Positions 17,355-26,712 of a DNA stretch of 64,000 nucleotides are shown piece by piece. Positions within the stretch are counted from its first letter, which is position 1; each line of letters begins with the position of its first letter. A model generated the notes under the pieces. That model was not told where the DNA came from. It saw only the letters and a program-made list of their open reading frames with translations, and searched no databases. The DNA comes from Lentisphaerota bacterium. Lineage in GTDB: Bacteria > Verrucomicrobiota > Kiritimatiellia > UBA8416 > JAIOPI01. The stretch is from positions 68,585 through 132,584 of the forward strand of contig JAIOPI010000019.1 in the NCBI GenBank assembly GCA_021413965.1. Direction: 5' to 3'. The position numbers and the translations under genes are program-made.

Positions 17355-19109
17355 CTAACGCCCAACGCTCCGCAAGATCACCCGCCACTGAGCGGAGGCG
17401 CTTTGGATGACCTGATTCCCCGCCGCGGCGCTGTCATGAATCTGCTTCAGGTAGCCCGCCGTGTCGGGGAGCCGGGCCACGTCGGCGGGCCGCACCACGT
17501 CAAACTGAACGACTGGCCAGGGGAGTGGTAGGTTTTGAATGGGGTCGGGCCAGAGCACAACCGAGATTGTAGCCTCTGGGGCTGTATTGATCCGGTTGCA
17601 ACAACACGCAATCAGTACTGAACCCATGTAAACGGCGTCGGTCAGTTCTGCCACGGGTGGTGGACTGATGGGGGGGGCGGCGTTCCACGTCAGCAGGGGG
17701 GGCCACAAAGGCGGCAACTGTGCGATGGACGGCAGAACAATGGTCTGAACCAGATTATTGACGCTGTCGGCGGCCAACCGCACGCCCTCCAATGCCAGAT
17801 CGGAAACAATTTCGAATCCGGCGCGAACGGCGGCATCCCTTGCATCCAGCACGAGCTTGTCAATCATGGCGCTGGGATCTTCGACAAATTCCGCCAGCCA
17901 CACGATCAGGGCTTCCATATCAGGCAACCCCAGACTATCGATCAGCTCCGATGCATCAACCGAAAAGGCGAGCCCCAGCGATCCCCCGATCCCGATGGAA
18001 ACACCGGCGCCCAGTTCGAACTCGATCATGCCATCGAATCCAACGCGCACGACAGCCGAACCGTAGGCCATGGCACCGGCGTGACCCTCGGCCGTGACGG
18101 TAACGTTTGTTTTGATGCCAAAAATGTGAGCTTCAAAATCCAGTTCCACTTCGGCGCTGACGTAGGCCCCGGCGCGCGCATCGACCCCCAAGGTTAACCC
18201 CGTCTCATCGAGATGCGCCTCTATTGTGCCTTTGGCCCCGATCAGCGCTTCGACTTTTCCCTTCAGTTGCGCGCTGGCACCCACATCCTCGTTGCCGGCG
18301 CTCAGCCGTTCCGAGGCGGCCTCCAGTTCAGCCGCGAGACCAACCTGTCCTTCGAGCGTCACATCTGCCGAGCCCTCGCCAATCTTGATCGTGGCATCTC
18401 CGCTTGCACCGGCCTGCACGTTGCCGGCCACCATGCTGCCATTCGCTCCCGTCTGGCTGAACGCCTGAGACGCGCCAACCTCGGTATGCACATTAGCTTC
18501 CGCCCCGTCCTTGTCAGCGGTCACAGTGCCCGTGGCATTGCCAGCCTCGAACTCGGCGTTTAAGGTCTGTTTGTTCAGATCGACATCGGCGGTTCCCTTC
18601 GCATCCGGACTGGCAACATCAAGGTGCACCGTCCCCTCGGCAAGGTTGGCCGTCCCGTCGGCACGGGCCTGCCCCGCCTGCACGCTGGCTTCGACCGTGT
18701 CGCTATTGAGATCGGCGTGTACGTTGCCCTTGGTATCGCCTGCTTCAAGGCGCCCCGCGATCGTTTGCTCATTGAGGTTGAGATCAGCGGACCCACTCAC
18801 GTCGCGATTCGCGGCATCGACGTGCATGGTCTCGTCAGCAAGACTGGCGCTAGCATTGACGCTCGCCGGCCCTGATTTCGCCCGGGCATCCATAGTGCCG
18901 GACGCGAGATCAGCTTGAGCGGCCCCGGAAACTCCCGGTTGCTCCACGACCACACGGAGCGGCTCAGCCGCGCGTGCGACCGGACAGAAAAAGCTGCCCG
19001 GTAAGCCCGCGTACACAAAGCCCGAAACCAGCAACGGAACGACGTACCGATTGGCGCGGCGAATGGCCGCCAGGGGTGAGCTTGCGATGGATAGGAAGCG
19101 CGCCTTCAT
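17355..19109 (-). CDS. Secreted repeat protein of unknown function
   Basis: The predicted 584-residue protein has a long N-terminal signal region ending VARAAEP. Residues about 60-210 are Ala/Asp/Gly/Asn-rich imperfect repeats, for example MHVDAANRDVSGSADLNLNE against VHLDVASPDAKGTADVDLNK. The middle (about 230-370) is glycine-rich and alternates hydrophobic residues, suggesting beta structure. The last 200 residues contain helices and a Cys triplet (IACCCN). No family is recognised. The ATG overlaps the stop of the TPR gene by 4 nt (ATGA), so translation is probably coupled to it and to the Rhs gene upstream. Confidence 0.7.
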   Translation of the reverse strand: MKARFLSIASSPLAAIRRANRYVVPLLVSGFVYAGLPGSFFCPVARAAEPLRVVVEQPGVSGAAQADLASGTMDARAKSGPASVNASASLADETMHVDAANRDVSGSADLNLNEQTIAGRLEAGDTKGNVHADLNSDTVEASVQAGQARADGTANLAEGTVHLDVASPDAKGTADVDLNKQTLNAEFEAGNATGTVTADKDGAEANVHTEVGASQAFSQTGANGSMVAGNVQAGASGDATIKIGEGSADVTLEGQVGLAAELEAASERLSAGNEDVGASAQLKGKVEALIGAKGTIEAHLDETGLTLGVDARAGAYVSAEVELDFEAHIFGIKTNVTVTAEGHAGAMAYGSAVVRVGFDGMIEFELGAGVSIGIGGSLGLAFSVDASELIDSLGLPDMEALIVWLAEFVEDPSAMIDKLVLDARDAAVRAGFEIVSDLALEGVRLAADSVNNLVQTIVLPSIAQLPPLWPPLLTWNAAPPISPPPVAELTDAVYMGSVLIACCCNRINTAPEATISVVLWPDPIQNLPLPWPVVQFDVVRPADVARLPDTAGYLKQIHDSAAAGNQVIQSASAQWRVILRSVGR

Positions 19110-20458
19110 TTCGTCTCCTTTCCATTCCAGCCCGGATCGCCGCCGGCGGCGATGGTTTCCAAATCCTGAATGAACGTGCGGGCCCGGATGGACGCCTCGC
19201 TCGTGCCGGTGCCGACCGCCACCAGGAGGCGCACCCCCCGCTCATAGTCCGCCTTGCTCACCACGAGTGCGCGGCCCAGGTTGTAGCGGGCGTCCGGATA
19301 GTAGGGGTTGGCGGCAACGGCTTTGGCAAAGTACGAGAGTGCGGCCTGAGTGTCGTCCTGTTTGGCGGCCAGGATGCCCAAATTGTTCAGGGCTTCGGCG
19401 TACTGGGGCGCCTGCTTCAGCGCCTTCTTGTAGCTGGTTTCGGCAGCTTTCAAATCGTCAAGGCGTTCCTCGCAGGCCCCGCGCACAAACCAGTTCTCCG
19501 CGCGGCCAGGTTGATCGGCCGTCGCCTTCAGGGCGATGACGAGGGCCTCCTTGGCCAGCCCCTGCTGGAGCAGCACCGCCGCCAGATCGTGCCGTGCCAT
19601 GGCGTCGTCCGGATAGGTCTTCACAAGGGACTCCAGAATGTCCTGCGCGGCTTTGGCGTTGCCTGTGGCGGCTTCGAGCCGGGCCTTTTGCAGCAGGGCC
19701 TCCGGCAGGCCGGGTGTCTTGTCCAAAACCTCGTCCAGCGTCTTGCCGGCCTTGTCGTTCACGCCGCGCGCCATCAACCGGGAGGCCACCAGGACCTTGG
19801 CCTGCGGGTCGTCCCCGGAGACCCTGATCAGCGTCTCCCAGACGTGATCCTCCTGCTCGGACATGCCGGCGAGATAGTAGAGCCGTGCGAGCATCAGAAG
19901 CGTCTCGCGGTTCAGGGGTTCAAGCTGCAGGCTTGTTCCCAGGTACTGGGCGGCCAACTTGAGATTGCCGGCATCGATCAGCAATTCCGCCAGGTTGTTC
20001 AAGGGCAGTGCCGACTTCGGATCCGCCTTGACTGCTTCTATAAACGCGGCTTGGGCCTCTTCGATCCGGCCCTGCTTGAGAAGTGCCGCACCCAGGTTAT
20101 TACGGGCAAGGGCATGGCTCGGTTCGGCAGCCAACGCCTGCCGGTAGCGCCGCTCGGCTTCTTCCGGATTCAGTTGCAGCATGAACACGTTGCCGGAGTT
20201 GTTGGCGGCCGCGGCCAGCAGCTTGCGCCCATCAGGGGAATCGATGTTCTCCACCGCCTGGATGGCGCTCCCGAAGGCATCCTGTGCGTGGTCGTACTTG
20301 CCCTGGTCCAGCATGCTTAGCCCCTTCGTGTAGATTTCCGCGGCGGGTTTCAGCGCCTCTGGCATGTTCGTGATGCTCCCGTTGTCCTGCGCCCACAACA
20401 CCCCCGCCCGCAGCGCGAGCAAAAGCACAACCGCCCAAGCAATTTTCGAGTTTCTCAT
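19106..20458 (-). CDS. Secreted TPR-repeat protein
   Basis: The predicted protein has 450 residues from the ATG at 20458, which has AAGGAG 11 nt upstream; an in-frame extension to 20512 would overlap the Rhs gene. A Sec signal (ending VLWAQD) is followed by about ten TPR motifs covering most of the chain, such as NNLGAALLKQGRIEEAQAAF and EALNNLGILAAKQDDTQAAL. TPR arrays scaffold protein complexes in the periplasm. It could stand in for TadD, the TPR lipoprotein of Tad systems, though it is longer and lacks an obvious lipobox. It starts 37 nt after the Rhs gene and overlaps the next gene by 4 nt. Confidence 0.8.
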   Translation of the reverse strand: MRNSKIAWAVVLLLALRAGVLWAQDNGSITNMPEALKPAAEIYTKGLSMLDQGKYDHAQDAFGSAIQAVENIDSPDGRKLLAAAANNSGNVFMLQLNPEEAERRYRQALAAEPSHALARNNLGAALLKQGRIEEAQAAFIEAVKADPKSALPLNNLAELLIDAGNLKLAAQYLGTSLQLEPLNRETLLMLARLYYLAGMSEQEDHVWETLIRVSGDDPQAKVLVASRLMARGVNDKAGKTLDEVLDKTPGLPEALLQKARLEAATGNAKAAQDILESLVKTYPDDAMARHDLAAVLLQQGLAKEALVIALKATADQPGRAENWFVRGACEERLDDLKAAETSYKKALKQAPQYAEALNNLGILAAKQDDTQAALSYFAKAVAANPYYPDARYNLGRALVVSKADYERGVRLLVAVGTGTSEASIRARTFIQDLETIAAGGDPGWNGKETK

Positions 20459-20495
20459 CGCGCGTTGACTCCTTGGTTGCCACTCAACACACACG

Positions 20496-23400
20496 TCACT
20501 TTCCGGCTCCATAAATCACCGCCCGCCCTTCGGCGGCCGCCTTCTCCACGGCGTCCCGCCCCGTCGTGGCGGATTTCTCGGCAGATTCGCGCCCGCTCCG
20601 GGCCGAGTCTTCAATAGCCTTCCGCGCCCCGTTCGTGTCGATTGTCGGTGGCGGCTCGTTTGGCTTGCCGTCGCCATCCGGATCATAGCCCGGCCAGTCC
20701 GGATCGGCCCAATTCTGAATGCCATCGTTGTCCAAGTCGTTGTCGACTAAATCGGGAGCGCCATCCCGATCCACGTCGGCGCCGAACAGCCCCCCGGGGA
20801 TCGCCCCTGCGTCCGGCGCTTTGCCCAACGTTTGCGGCGGCCCATAGTACGCGACCGTGCTGTCCGACATCCCGGAATAGTGGCCCACCGAACCCGCTGG
20901 TGGGCCACTAATACCATTACGTATGCCGGTGCCGATCCAAGTGGCGACTGACTCTATGTACGCCTTACCAGACAAAATTGCGTTTTTTACATTTGCGCCA
21001 TGCACAGTAGTGCTTCTACCTGATGCCACCTCATAGGAATACAAAAGAAGAGAAACAGGTACGCCCGTGCTCTTTCCAATAGCAGTCGGAATAAAATTCA
21101 ACAACGCGGCAGCAATGCCGCAGGTAACGTCCGTGGCCACATCCAACCCCAATGATACCACATCCATACTCCTGCTCAGTCCAACAGCCCAGCTCGGCGC
21201 ATTACCGTCTTTCATCGACCAGCTGAAATCTCTGATATCGTTGTGAATATCATCTATTGTCTCACCCGCAACATCGCCAATCATTGCACCAGTCTGGACA
21301 GCCTGCATGATGCCAAGAGGCATTTGAAATTCCGGTATGGCTTTTACATATTCCCGCGAATTTTCATATTCCTTCAAAAGACCTGCTGTGTTCTTGAGTA
21401 TTCCTAATGCTCGAACACTCATTAGACCTGAGGGATCCACAAAGTTGACTGAATCATTGGCGCAGTACGCATACTGATTTGGCCCCTGACTCAGTCCCAC
21501 TGGATCCTTGGTCAGGAAGCGTCCGGCATTGGGATTAAAGAACCGCGCCCGATAGAAATAACTGCCGGCCGTACCGTCCCATTCCCGGCCCGTATACCGG
21601 TATGGGTTTTCAACCGTGCTCGCAGTCTCCTTCGGCGTCCCAAACGCGTCGTATGTGTAGTGCGCGACTTGGGCGCCCTGCGCATCCGTCAGCCCCGTGA
21701 TGCTGCCCAATCCGTCCGCCTGGTAAAACGTTGTCGCGTCGCCGCGCGTTTGCGCCAGCGGCTCATCGATGCCCGGCCCGTGCAGGTACGACGCGGACTG
21801 GGCGTTCCCGGATATTTCCGCAATCACGGCTTCCTGATCGAAGAGGAAGCGCGTGGCGGGCTTGTCCGCCTCGGCCCGGCTTACCCGCGCGCCATTCGGC
21901 GCATACCCATACGTCGCGCTCCCCGACGGCCCCGACGCCGCAATCATCCGGTTGGCCGCGTCGTATTGATAGGTGTAGGCCGCCCCGTCAGCCGTGCTGC
22001 GCGACACGAGATTGCCGTCCGCATCGTAGGCAAAACTCGCGGCGCCGGCCTTCAGCAGCTGGTTGTCCTTGCCGGTGGCATAGTCGGCCTTCACGCCGTT
22101 GGCCGTCTCCACGACCCGGTTGCCCACGGCGTCGTACGCGTATGCCGTCACGTTGGTGCCCTCGGCCACGGTCGTCAGGCGCCCCAGCGCGTCGTACGTA
22201 TATTGCGTGACCTTGTCTGCGCCTTCGGTCATGCGCGTGCGGTTGCCCAGAAGATCATAGACGTACTGATACCGCGCGAGTTCTTGTCCATCCTTGCCGG
22301 TCGCCCGCAGATCCGTCAGCCGATTCAGCTTGTCGTACGAGTAGGTGGTATTGACGCCGTTGGGATACAGCATGGCGCTGCGCCGGCCGAACTGGTCATA
22401 CTCGAACGCGACCTTACCCACCGCACTTTCGATGGCGCTTAGCCGTCCATGCGCGTCGTAGGCGTAGCGGACTGCATCGACCCCCGCCATCATCTTCACC
22501 CGGCGGCCGGCCGCGTCATACTCGTAGGACACCGGCGCCCCGATGATCCCGTCGGTCACTGTTTGCAACAGGCCGTCCGCGGTAAACGCGAACCGGTAAT
22601 CGCTGTCGCTGTCCTTCATCCCCACGAGCCGGCCCGCCGGATCGTAGGCAAAGGTCGCCGGATCGCCGTTCAGATCGGTCGCGATTAACCGGCCCTGCCG
22701 ATCATAGGAAAAGGCCGTCTTCTGACCGCGCCGGTTGGTCTGCGCCTGCAACTGCCCCTGGGCGTTGTACTGGGCCACTTTGGGCTTACCCAACGCGTCC
22801 ACTTCACTCAGCACCCGGCCGGCGGAATCGTAGGTCCACTGCGTGACATTGGCGATGGCGTCGGTCAGGGCCGTCGGGCGTCCCAACGGGTCGTATGCCA
22901 GACGGGTCACCGCGCCGAGCGGATCCTGCACCGCTGTCAGCAGCCCCGCGGCATCGTACTCCATGCCGGTTTCATTCCCCGCCGGATCTACAACCTTGAT
23001 TACCTGGCCTAGGCCGTCCCGCACGAGGTAGGCCCGCTGTCCTTCCGAGTTCTCCACCCCGGTCAACCGGTCCAGCGGATCGTACTGGTATCGGATCTGC
23101 ACCCCCGTGGGCGTGGTCACCCCACGCAGGATCCCCAATAGCGTAAAATCGTACCCCATCTGCTGACCGTCTGCCGTGGTCACCGAGCGCACGTGTCCGT
23201 TGGCGTCATAGGCCAACGTCACCGCCTCTCCCGTGGCCCCCAAGACGCCCACCAGTTGCCCCAGGATGTTCCAAGTAAACTGCGTCCGGGCCCCACGCGC
23301 ATTTGAAACAGCCGTGACGTTCCGCCGCCCGTCGTAGGCCAGGCTGACGGACTCGCCGGTAGCTGCCGTCATGGTCTGCAGCGCATCGTCCGGCCCATAG

Positions 23401-24530
23401 GTAAACTGCGTCTGCGCGCTGTTGACGCCCACGGAGACCACGTTGGCATGCGCGTCATAGGCGATGGCTGCCGTGCGGCCATCCGCCCCAACGGCCTTTA
23501 CGGGTAGCTCGCGCTCGTTCAGCCAGATGGTTTCCTGCACCCCCGTGGGGTCCGTTACCGCCACTCGACCATCATCGTTCCCGTAAGCTGCATGCGACGT
23601 CGCCCGCAATGCGTCGGTGACGGCCACCTCCAGCCCCGCTTTGCCTTCATCATAGCGGTACTCCGCCAGCCGTGCGCGGCGCCCCTCAATCACACGATAC
23701 TGCGCAGCGATCCGTTCCCCTTTATACTGAATTTCGTAACGACTCCCGCCGGCGCCACGGATGTTGATCAGCCGGTGCGCCGCGTCATACTGGTACATCA
23801 CCACGCCCCCGGCCCGCGACTGGAACGCCGTCAGGTTCTGCTGCGTGTCGTAGCCGTACAGGCACATGCGACCGGCGCAATCCAGCATCCGGATGGCCCG
23901 GCCATCCGAATTCAACCAGAGCGTGATGCTTCGACCGTAACGGTCTTCCAGGCGAATCGTCTTCTCGGCGCCTGTCTCCGCGCGCGTAATCGTCAGGTGT
24001 CGGCCGTTGCGGTCCCGAATCTCCGTCAACCGGTAGGTATGATCGAAGTGGTACGTCACCCCGGTTTTGAGCTCTCGCACGAACCCGTCCCCTTCGGGAC
24101 GGATCGTCTCGTAGTCATACTTTTCCGACACAAAGCGCCCGTCGGGCTGAAGCCGATATTGGCGGTTCCGGCCGGCTTCATCCACCAGGCTGGCCTTCTC
24201 CGGTCCGGGCGTCACCGCCATATCCAGCACGGAGTGCCACTTCCATCCGAACACCCCCGGTTGCGGAACCGCCATCCCGCTGCGATAGGCGCGGCTCACC
24301 GCCAGCGGCAGCGAGTCGATCCCCACGCGTAGATCTTCGCTCCCCAGCACCAGCTCGCCCGTACGCAAATCGACCGGCAACGGCTGGCCGGCGGCCGTGT
24401 CATGAGGGTTCGCACTGCCGGCAACGGCCGCCCAGACCCCCATCGGCATCGTTTGAAAGAACAGAACAACCGAAAGCAGTCCGGAAAGGATGCGGGTGCT
24501 GCTTCCATACGATTTCATTCGCATTTCCAT
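20496..24530 (-). CDS. Secreted Rhs/YD-repeat protein with divergent C-terminal region
   Basis: The predicted protein has 1,344 residues. The N-terminal signal region (about 15-37) is followed by a DUF6531-like start (GQPLPVDLRTGELVLGSEDL). A long YD-repeat shell with dozens of YDAxGR motifs extends to about residue 970. The Rhs core closes with YTGREWDGTAGSYFYRARFF, then GRFLTKDPVGL and FVDPSGLM (about 975-1037). The variable tip after this (about 1038-1230) is encoded by clearly AT-richer DNA and matches no toxin family I recognise. It is followed by an Asp-rich thrombospondin-3-like segment (DVDRDGAPDLVDNDLDNDG, about 1247-1293) and a charged helical tail. YD shells usually encapsulate a C-terminal effector. 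No small immunity-type gene follows. The Sec signal suggests envelope or surface export rather than a type VI route. Confidence 0.88.
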   Translation of the reverse strand: MEMRMKSYGSSTRILSGLLSVVLFFQTMPMGVWAAVAGSANPHDTAAGQPLPVDLRTGELVLGSEDLRVGIDSLPLAVSRAYRSGMAVPQPGVFGWKWHSVLDMAVTPGPEKASLVDEAGRNRQYRLQPDGRFVSEKYDYETIRPEGDGFVRELKTGVTYHFDHTYRLTEIRDRNGRHLTITRAETGAEKTIRLEDRYGRSITLWLNSDGRAIRMLDCAGRMCLYGYDTQQNLTAFQSRAGGVVMYQYDAAHRLINIRGAGGSRYEIQYKGERIAAQYRVIEGRRARLAEYRYDEGKAGLEVAVTDALRATSHAAYGNDDGRVAVTDPTGVQETIWLNERELPVKAVGADGRTAAIAYDAHANVVSVGVNSAQTQFTYGPDDALQTMTAATGESVSLAYDGRRNVTAVSNARGARTQFTWNILGQLVGVLGATGEAVTLAYDANGHVRSVTTADGQQMGYDFTLLGILRGVTTPTGVQIRYQYDPLDRLTGVENSEGQRAYLVRDGLGQVIKVVDPAGNETGMEYDAAGLLTAVQDPLGAVTRLAYDPLGRPTALTDAIANVTQWTYDSAGRVLSEVDALGKPKVAQYNAQGQLQAQTNRRGQKTAFSYDRQGRLIATDLNGDPATFAYDPAGRLVGMKDSDSDYRFAFTADGLLQTVTDGIIGAPVSYEYDAAGRRVKMMAGVDAVRYAYDAHGRLSAIESAVGKVAFEYDQFGRRSAMLYPNGVNTTYSYDKLNRLTDLRATGKDGQELARYQYVYDLLGNRTRMTEGADKVTQYTYDALGRLTTVAEGTNVTAYAYDAVGNRVVETANGVKADYATGKDNQLLKAGAASFAYDADGNLVSRSTADGAAYTYQYDAANRMIAASGPSGSATYGYAPNGARVSRAEADKPATRFLFDQEAVIAEISGNAQSASYLHGPGIDEPLAQTRGDATTFYQADGLGSITGLTDAQGAQVAHYTYDAFGTPKETASTVENPYRYTGREWDGTAGSYFYRARFFNPNAGRFLTKDPVGLSQGPNQYAYCANDSVNFVDPSGLMSVRALGILKNTAGLLKEYENSREYVKAIPEFQMPLGIMQAVQTGAMIGDVAGETIDDIHNDIRDFSWSMKDGNAPSWAVGLSRSMDVVSLGLDVATDVTCGIAAALLNFIPTAIGKSTGVPVSLLLYSYEVASGRSTTVHGANVKNAILSGKAYIESVATWIGTGIRNGISGPPAGSVGHYSGMSDSTVAYYGPPQTLGKAPDAGAIPGGLFGADVDRDGAPDLVDNDLDNDGIQNWADPDWPGYDPDGDGKPNEPPPTIDTNGARKAIEDSARSGRESAEKSATTGRDAVEKAAAEGRAVIYGAGK

Positions 24531-25030
24531 CTGGTGATCGTCGTCGTCGTAAACTTGAACGCGCGATTTTGCATACTATGAGGCACCGTCCTCAAGACCC
24601 ATCAACCGCAACTTTCGGGCCAACCCGTCAACGAGAATGGCGCGAGCGCAAACACCAAGCTGCTGCGTGCACTCTCCCAATGCACAGCCGCGCTCGCCAT
24701 CAACCCGACACCGCACCAAACAGAGGGCGAACCTGCGGCGAGCCGTCCGCGAGCCAGGGCCAAAGAAGCCCTCACAAGTGCAACACACGCTGGATGCTGC
24801 GGTCCTAATCGTGCTTCCCGCCAATGTCCAGAATCCACACCCGCCAGTTCGGATTCTGGACAGGCCCAACCGGTTGGCCGGTCGTTGAAACATCTGGCGG
24901 AGGTGACGCGCCCGCTCCCGACCCGCGGGAGGGCTGGCGGGGAACCCAGACCTCCATATCCCCGATTCGAGCTGTTTCCCTGGATGGCGCGGTGCCCCCC
25001 GCGCTGCATCAATGCGTTCTTCAATGGTTG
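24531..25030. other. 500-bp intergenic region between tadA-like and Rhs genes
   Basis: Short frames here lack ribosome sites and coding character, so I call no gene. It contains a perfect 11-bp inverted repeat, GTCCAGAATCC (24826-24836) and GGATTCTGGAC (24851-24861), with a 14-nt spacer and no T-run. The region probably carries the Rhs promoter near 24540-24600, where the DNA becomes AT-richer, but no convincing -35/-10 pair can be named. Confidence 0.5.
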
Positions 25031-26584
25031 CTAGCCTTCCAGCGCTTCCGTCGTGCCGCCGGCTTCATCCGCTGCCGCCGTGGCGGTGTGACGCGTTTCG
25101 GATCCTGGATGAACAACTGATTCCACTGAGCCAACCGGGGATGGCGGGGGCTTCGTGACGGGGTCCCCAATGGTTTGAGGACGCTCGTCATCGTCAGGAG
25201 AGGAAACAAAGAGCGAATCGTCGAGTTCGATGCCACGCCACCGGCGCAATTCATCGAGGAAACTCGGCTTGTAGCCCGTGGGTTTCAGTTGGCCACAAAC
25301 CCGGCCCTTGGCGTCCAGCCCTGTGGCCTCAAAAACATACACATCCCGGATCTGAACCTCCCCGCCCACCATGCCGGTGACTTCACATACGCGGGACAAT
25401 TTGCGCGTGCCATCGCGCTGGCGCTCGATCTGCACCACCACGCTCAGAGCGGAGGCGATGTTCTGGCGGATGACCGGGATCGGGATGTCGATCCCCATCA
25501 GCACGAGATTCTCCAGGCGCGTCAACATGTCGGCCGGGGTGTTGGCGTGAATGGTGGTCAGGGAGCCTTCATGCCCCGTATTCATGGCCTGCAGCATGTC
25601 CAGCGCTTCCGGCCCGCGACACTCGCCCACCACAATGCGATCCGGGCGCATGCGCAGGGCGTTGCGCACCAAGTCGCGGATGGTGACTTCCCCCTTGCCC
25701 TCCACATTCGGCTTGCGCGCTTCCAGCGTTACCAGGTCGATCTTCGAAAGCCGCAGTTCGGCGGCATCTTCGATAGTCACGATGCGCTCGGTGTCGGGGA
25801 TGAACGCAGAGAGAATATTCAACAGGGTGGTCTTGCCGGTGCCCGTGCCCCCGGAAACGATCACGCTCTTCTTGCCCTTGACGCAACCTTCCAAGAAGCG
25901 ATTCACCTGCGTTGTGCTGGAGCCCTTGCGGACCAGGTCGTCGCCAGTCATCGGGCGTTTGGAAAACTTGCGGATGGTGATGGTCGGCCCGTTCAGGGCC
26001 AGCGGGGGAACGATAATGTGCACGCGCGAGCCATCGCGCTCGAGTCGGGCATCGACGAATGGGCTGCTCTCGTCGACGCGCCGCCCCACCGGGGACACAA
26101 TCCGCTCGATCACATTGTGGACCTGCTGGGCCGATGCGAACCGGTGGTTGGTGAGTTCGATTTTTCCCGCTCGCTCCACAAATATCCGGTCGGGTCCGTT
26201 CACCATGATCTCGTCCACGGTCTCGTCCGCCAGGAGCGCCTCCAGCGGACCAAGGCCCAGCGCTTCGTCCAGAATCTCCTTGATGAATTGTTCGAGGTCG
26301 ACGAGGCCGTCGGCGAGGCCCTGGCGTTTGAGCTCGAAGCGGACGACTTCGTCCGTTCTCCGCCGCAACTCGCTGAGCCTGCGGCTGTCGTCCATGGCCT
26401 CGAGGTCCAGCCGCCGCAGTTCTTCGTTCTCGTGAATGAACGGCAACACCTTCTCTTTGATCTGACGGCGCCGATCCAATTCCTGCGCCTCGAGCGCACG
26501 GAGTTCGGCCTGCACATCCCGGGTGACATCATAGTAGACCGTTTCCCCGTGTGCGCGCTGCTGGAGATCCTCGCGAATGCCCAT
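25031..26584 (-). CDS. tadA: TadA/CpaF-type pilus assembly ATPase
   Basis: The predicted 517-residue protein is a cytoplasmic secretion ATPase of the VirB11/CpaF family that powers Tad pilus assembly. It shows the CpaF signature in order: LLADETVDEIMVNG, RIVSPVGRRVDESSPFVDAR, Walker A GGTGTGKTT (about 242-250), the Asp/His-box region IEDAAELRL, Walker B GECRGPEALDMLQAM, and GSLTTIHANTPADML. A Pro/Thr-rich tail of about 60 residues extends beyond the usual end of the family. No FHA domain is fused to it; the FHA domains are in separate proteins here. It is preceded by the secretin gene with a 128-nt palindrome-bearing gap. Confidence 0.93.
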   Translation of the reverse strand: MGIREDLQQRAHGETVYYDVTRDVQAELRALEAQELDRRRQIKEKVLPFIHENEELRRLDLEAMDDSRRLSELRRRTDEVVRFELKRQGLADGLVDLEQFIKEILDEALGLGPLEALLADETVDEIMVNGPDRIFVERAGKIELTNHRFASAQQVHNVIERIVSPVGRRVDESSPFVDARLERDGSRVHIIVPPLALNGPTITIRKFSKRPMTGDDLVRKGSSTTQVNRFLEGCVKGKKSVIVSGGTGTGKTTLLNILSAFIPDTERIVTIEDAAELRLSKIDLVTLEARKPNVEGKGEVTIRDLVRNALRMRPDRIVVGECRGPEALDMLQAMNTGHEGSLTTIHANTPADMLTRLENLVLMGIDIPIPVIRQNIASALSVVVQIERQRDGTRKLSRVCEVTGMVGGEVQIRDVYVFEATGLDAKGRVCGQLKPTGYKPSFLDELRRWRGIELDDSLFVSSPDDDERPQTIGDPVTKPPPSPVGSVESVVHPGSETRHTATAAADEAGGTTEALEG

Positions 26585-26616
26585 GTACGTGAGTCCTCGA
26601 CTGGTCTATGTGGCCG

Positions 26617-26681
26617 GGGTGGCGCCCGGCCCTCCCGTCCGTCCGGGTTCGGGCCATTCGTTGGAAGGCGCGGCGCCACCC
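26617..26681. repeat. Palindromic element between cpaC-like and tadA-like genes
   Basis: Perfect 10-bp outer arms GGGTGGCGCC (26617-26626) and GGCGCCACCC (26672-26681) enclose smaller complementary GGGC/GCCC blocks. Its size and base composition match the other dispersed palindromes in the window. It could also act as an mRNA processing or attenuation hairpin inside the tad transcript. Confidence 0.6.
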
Positions 26682-26712
26682 GCGCCGTCGTGCAGTGGCT
26701 TTCGACAGGCGG

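Noticed and set aside
24569-24893. Small frames between the tadA-like and Rhs genes (plus and minus)
   Set aside because: Composition is shadow-like, there is no ribosome site, and no immunity-protein or other family features are visible.
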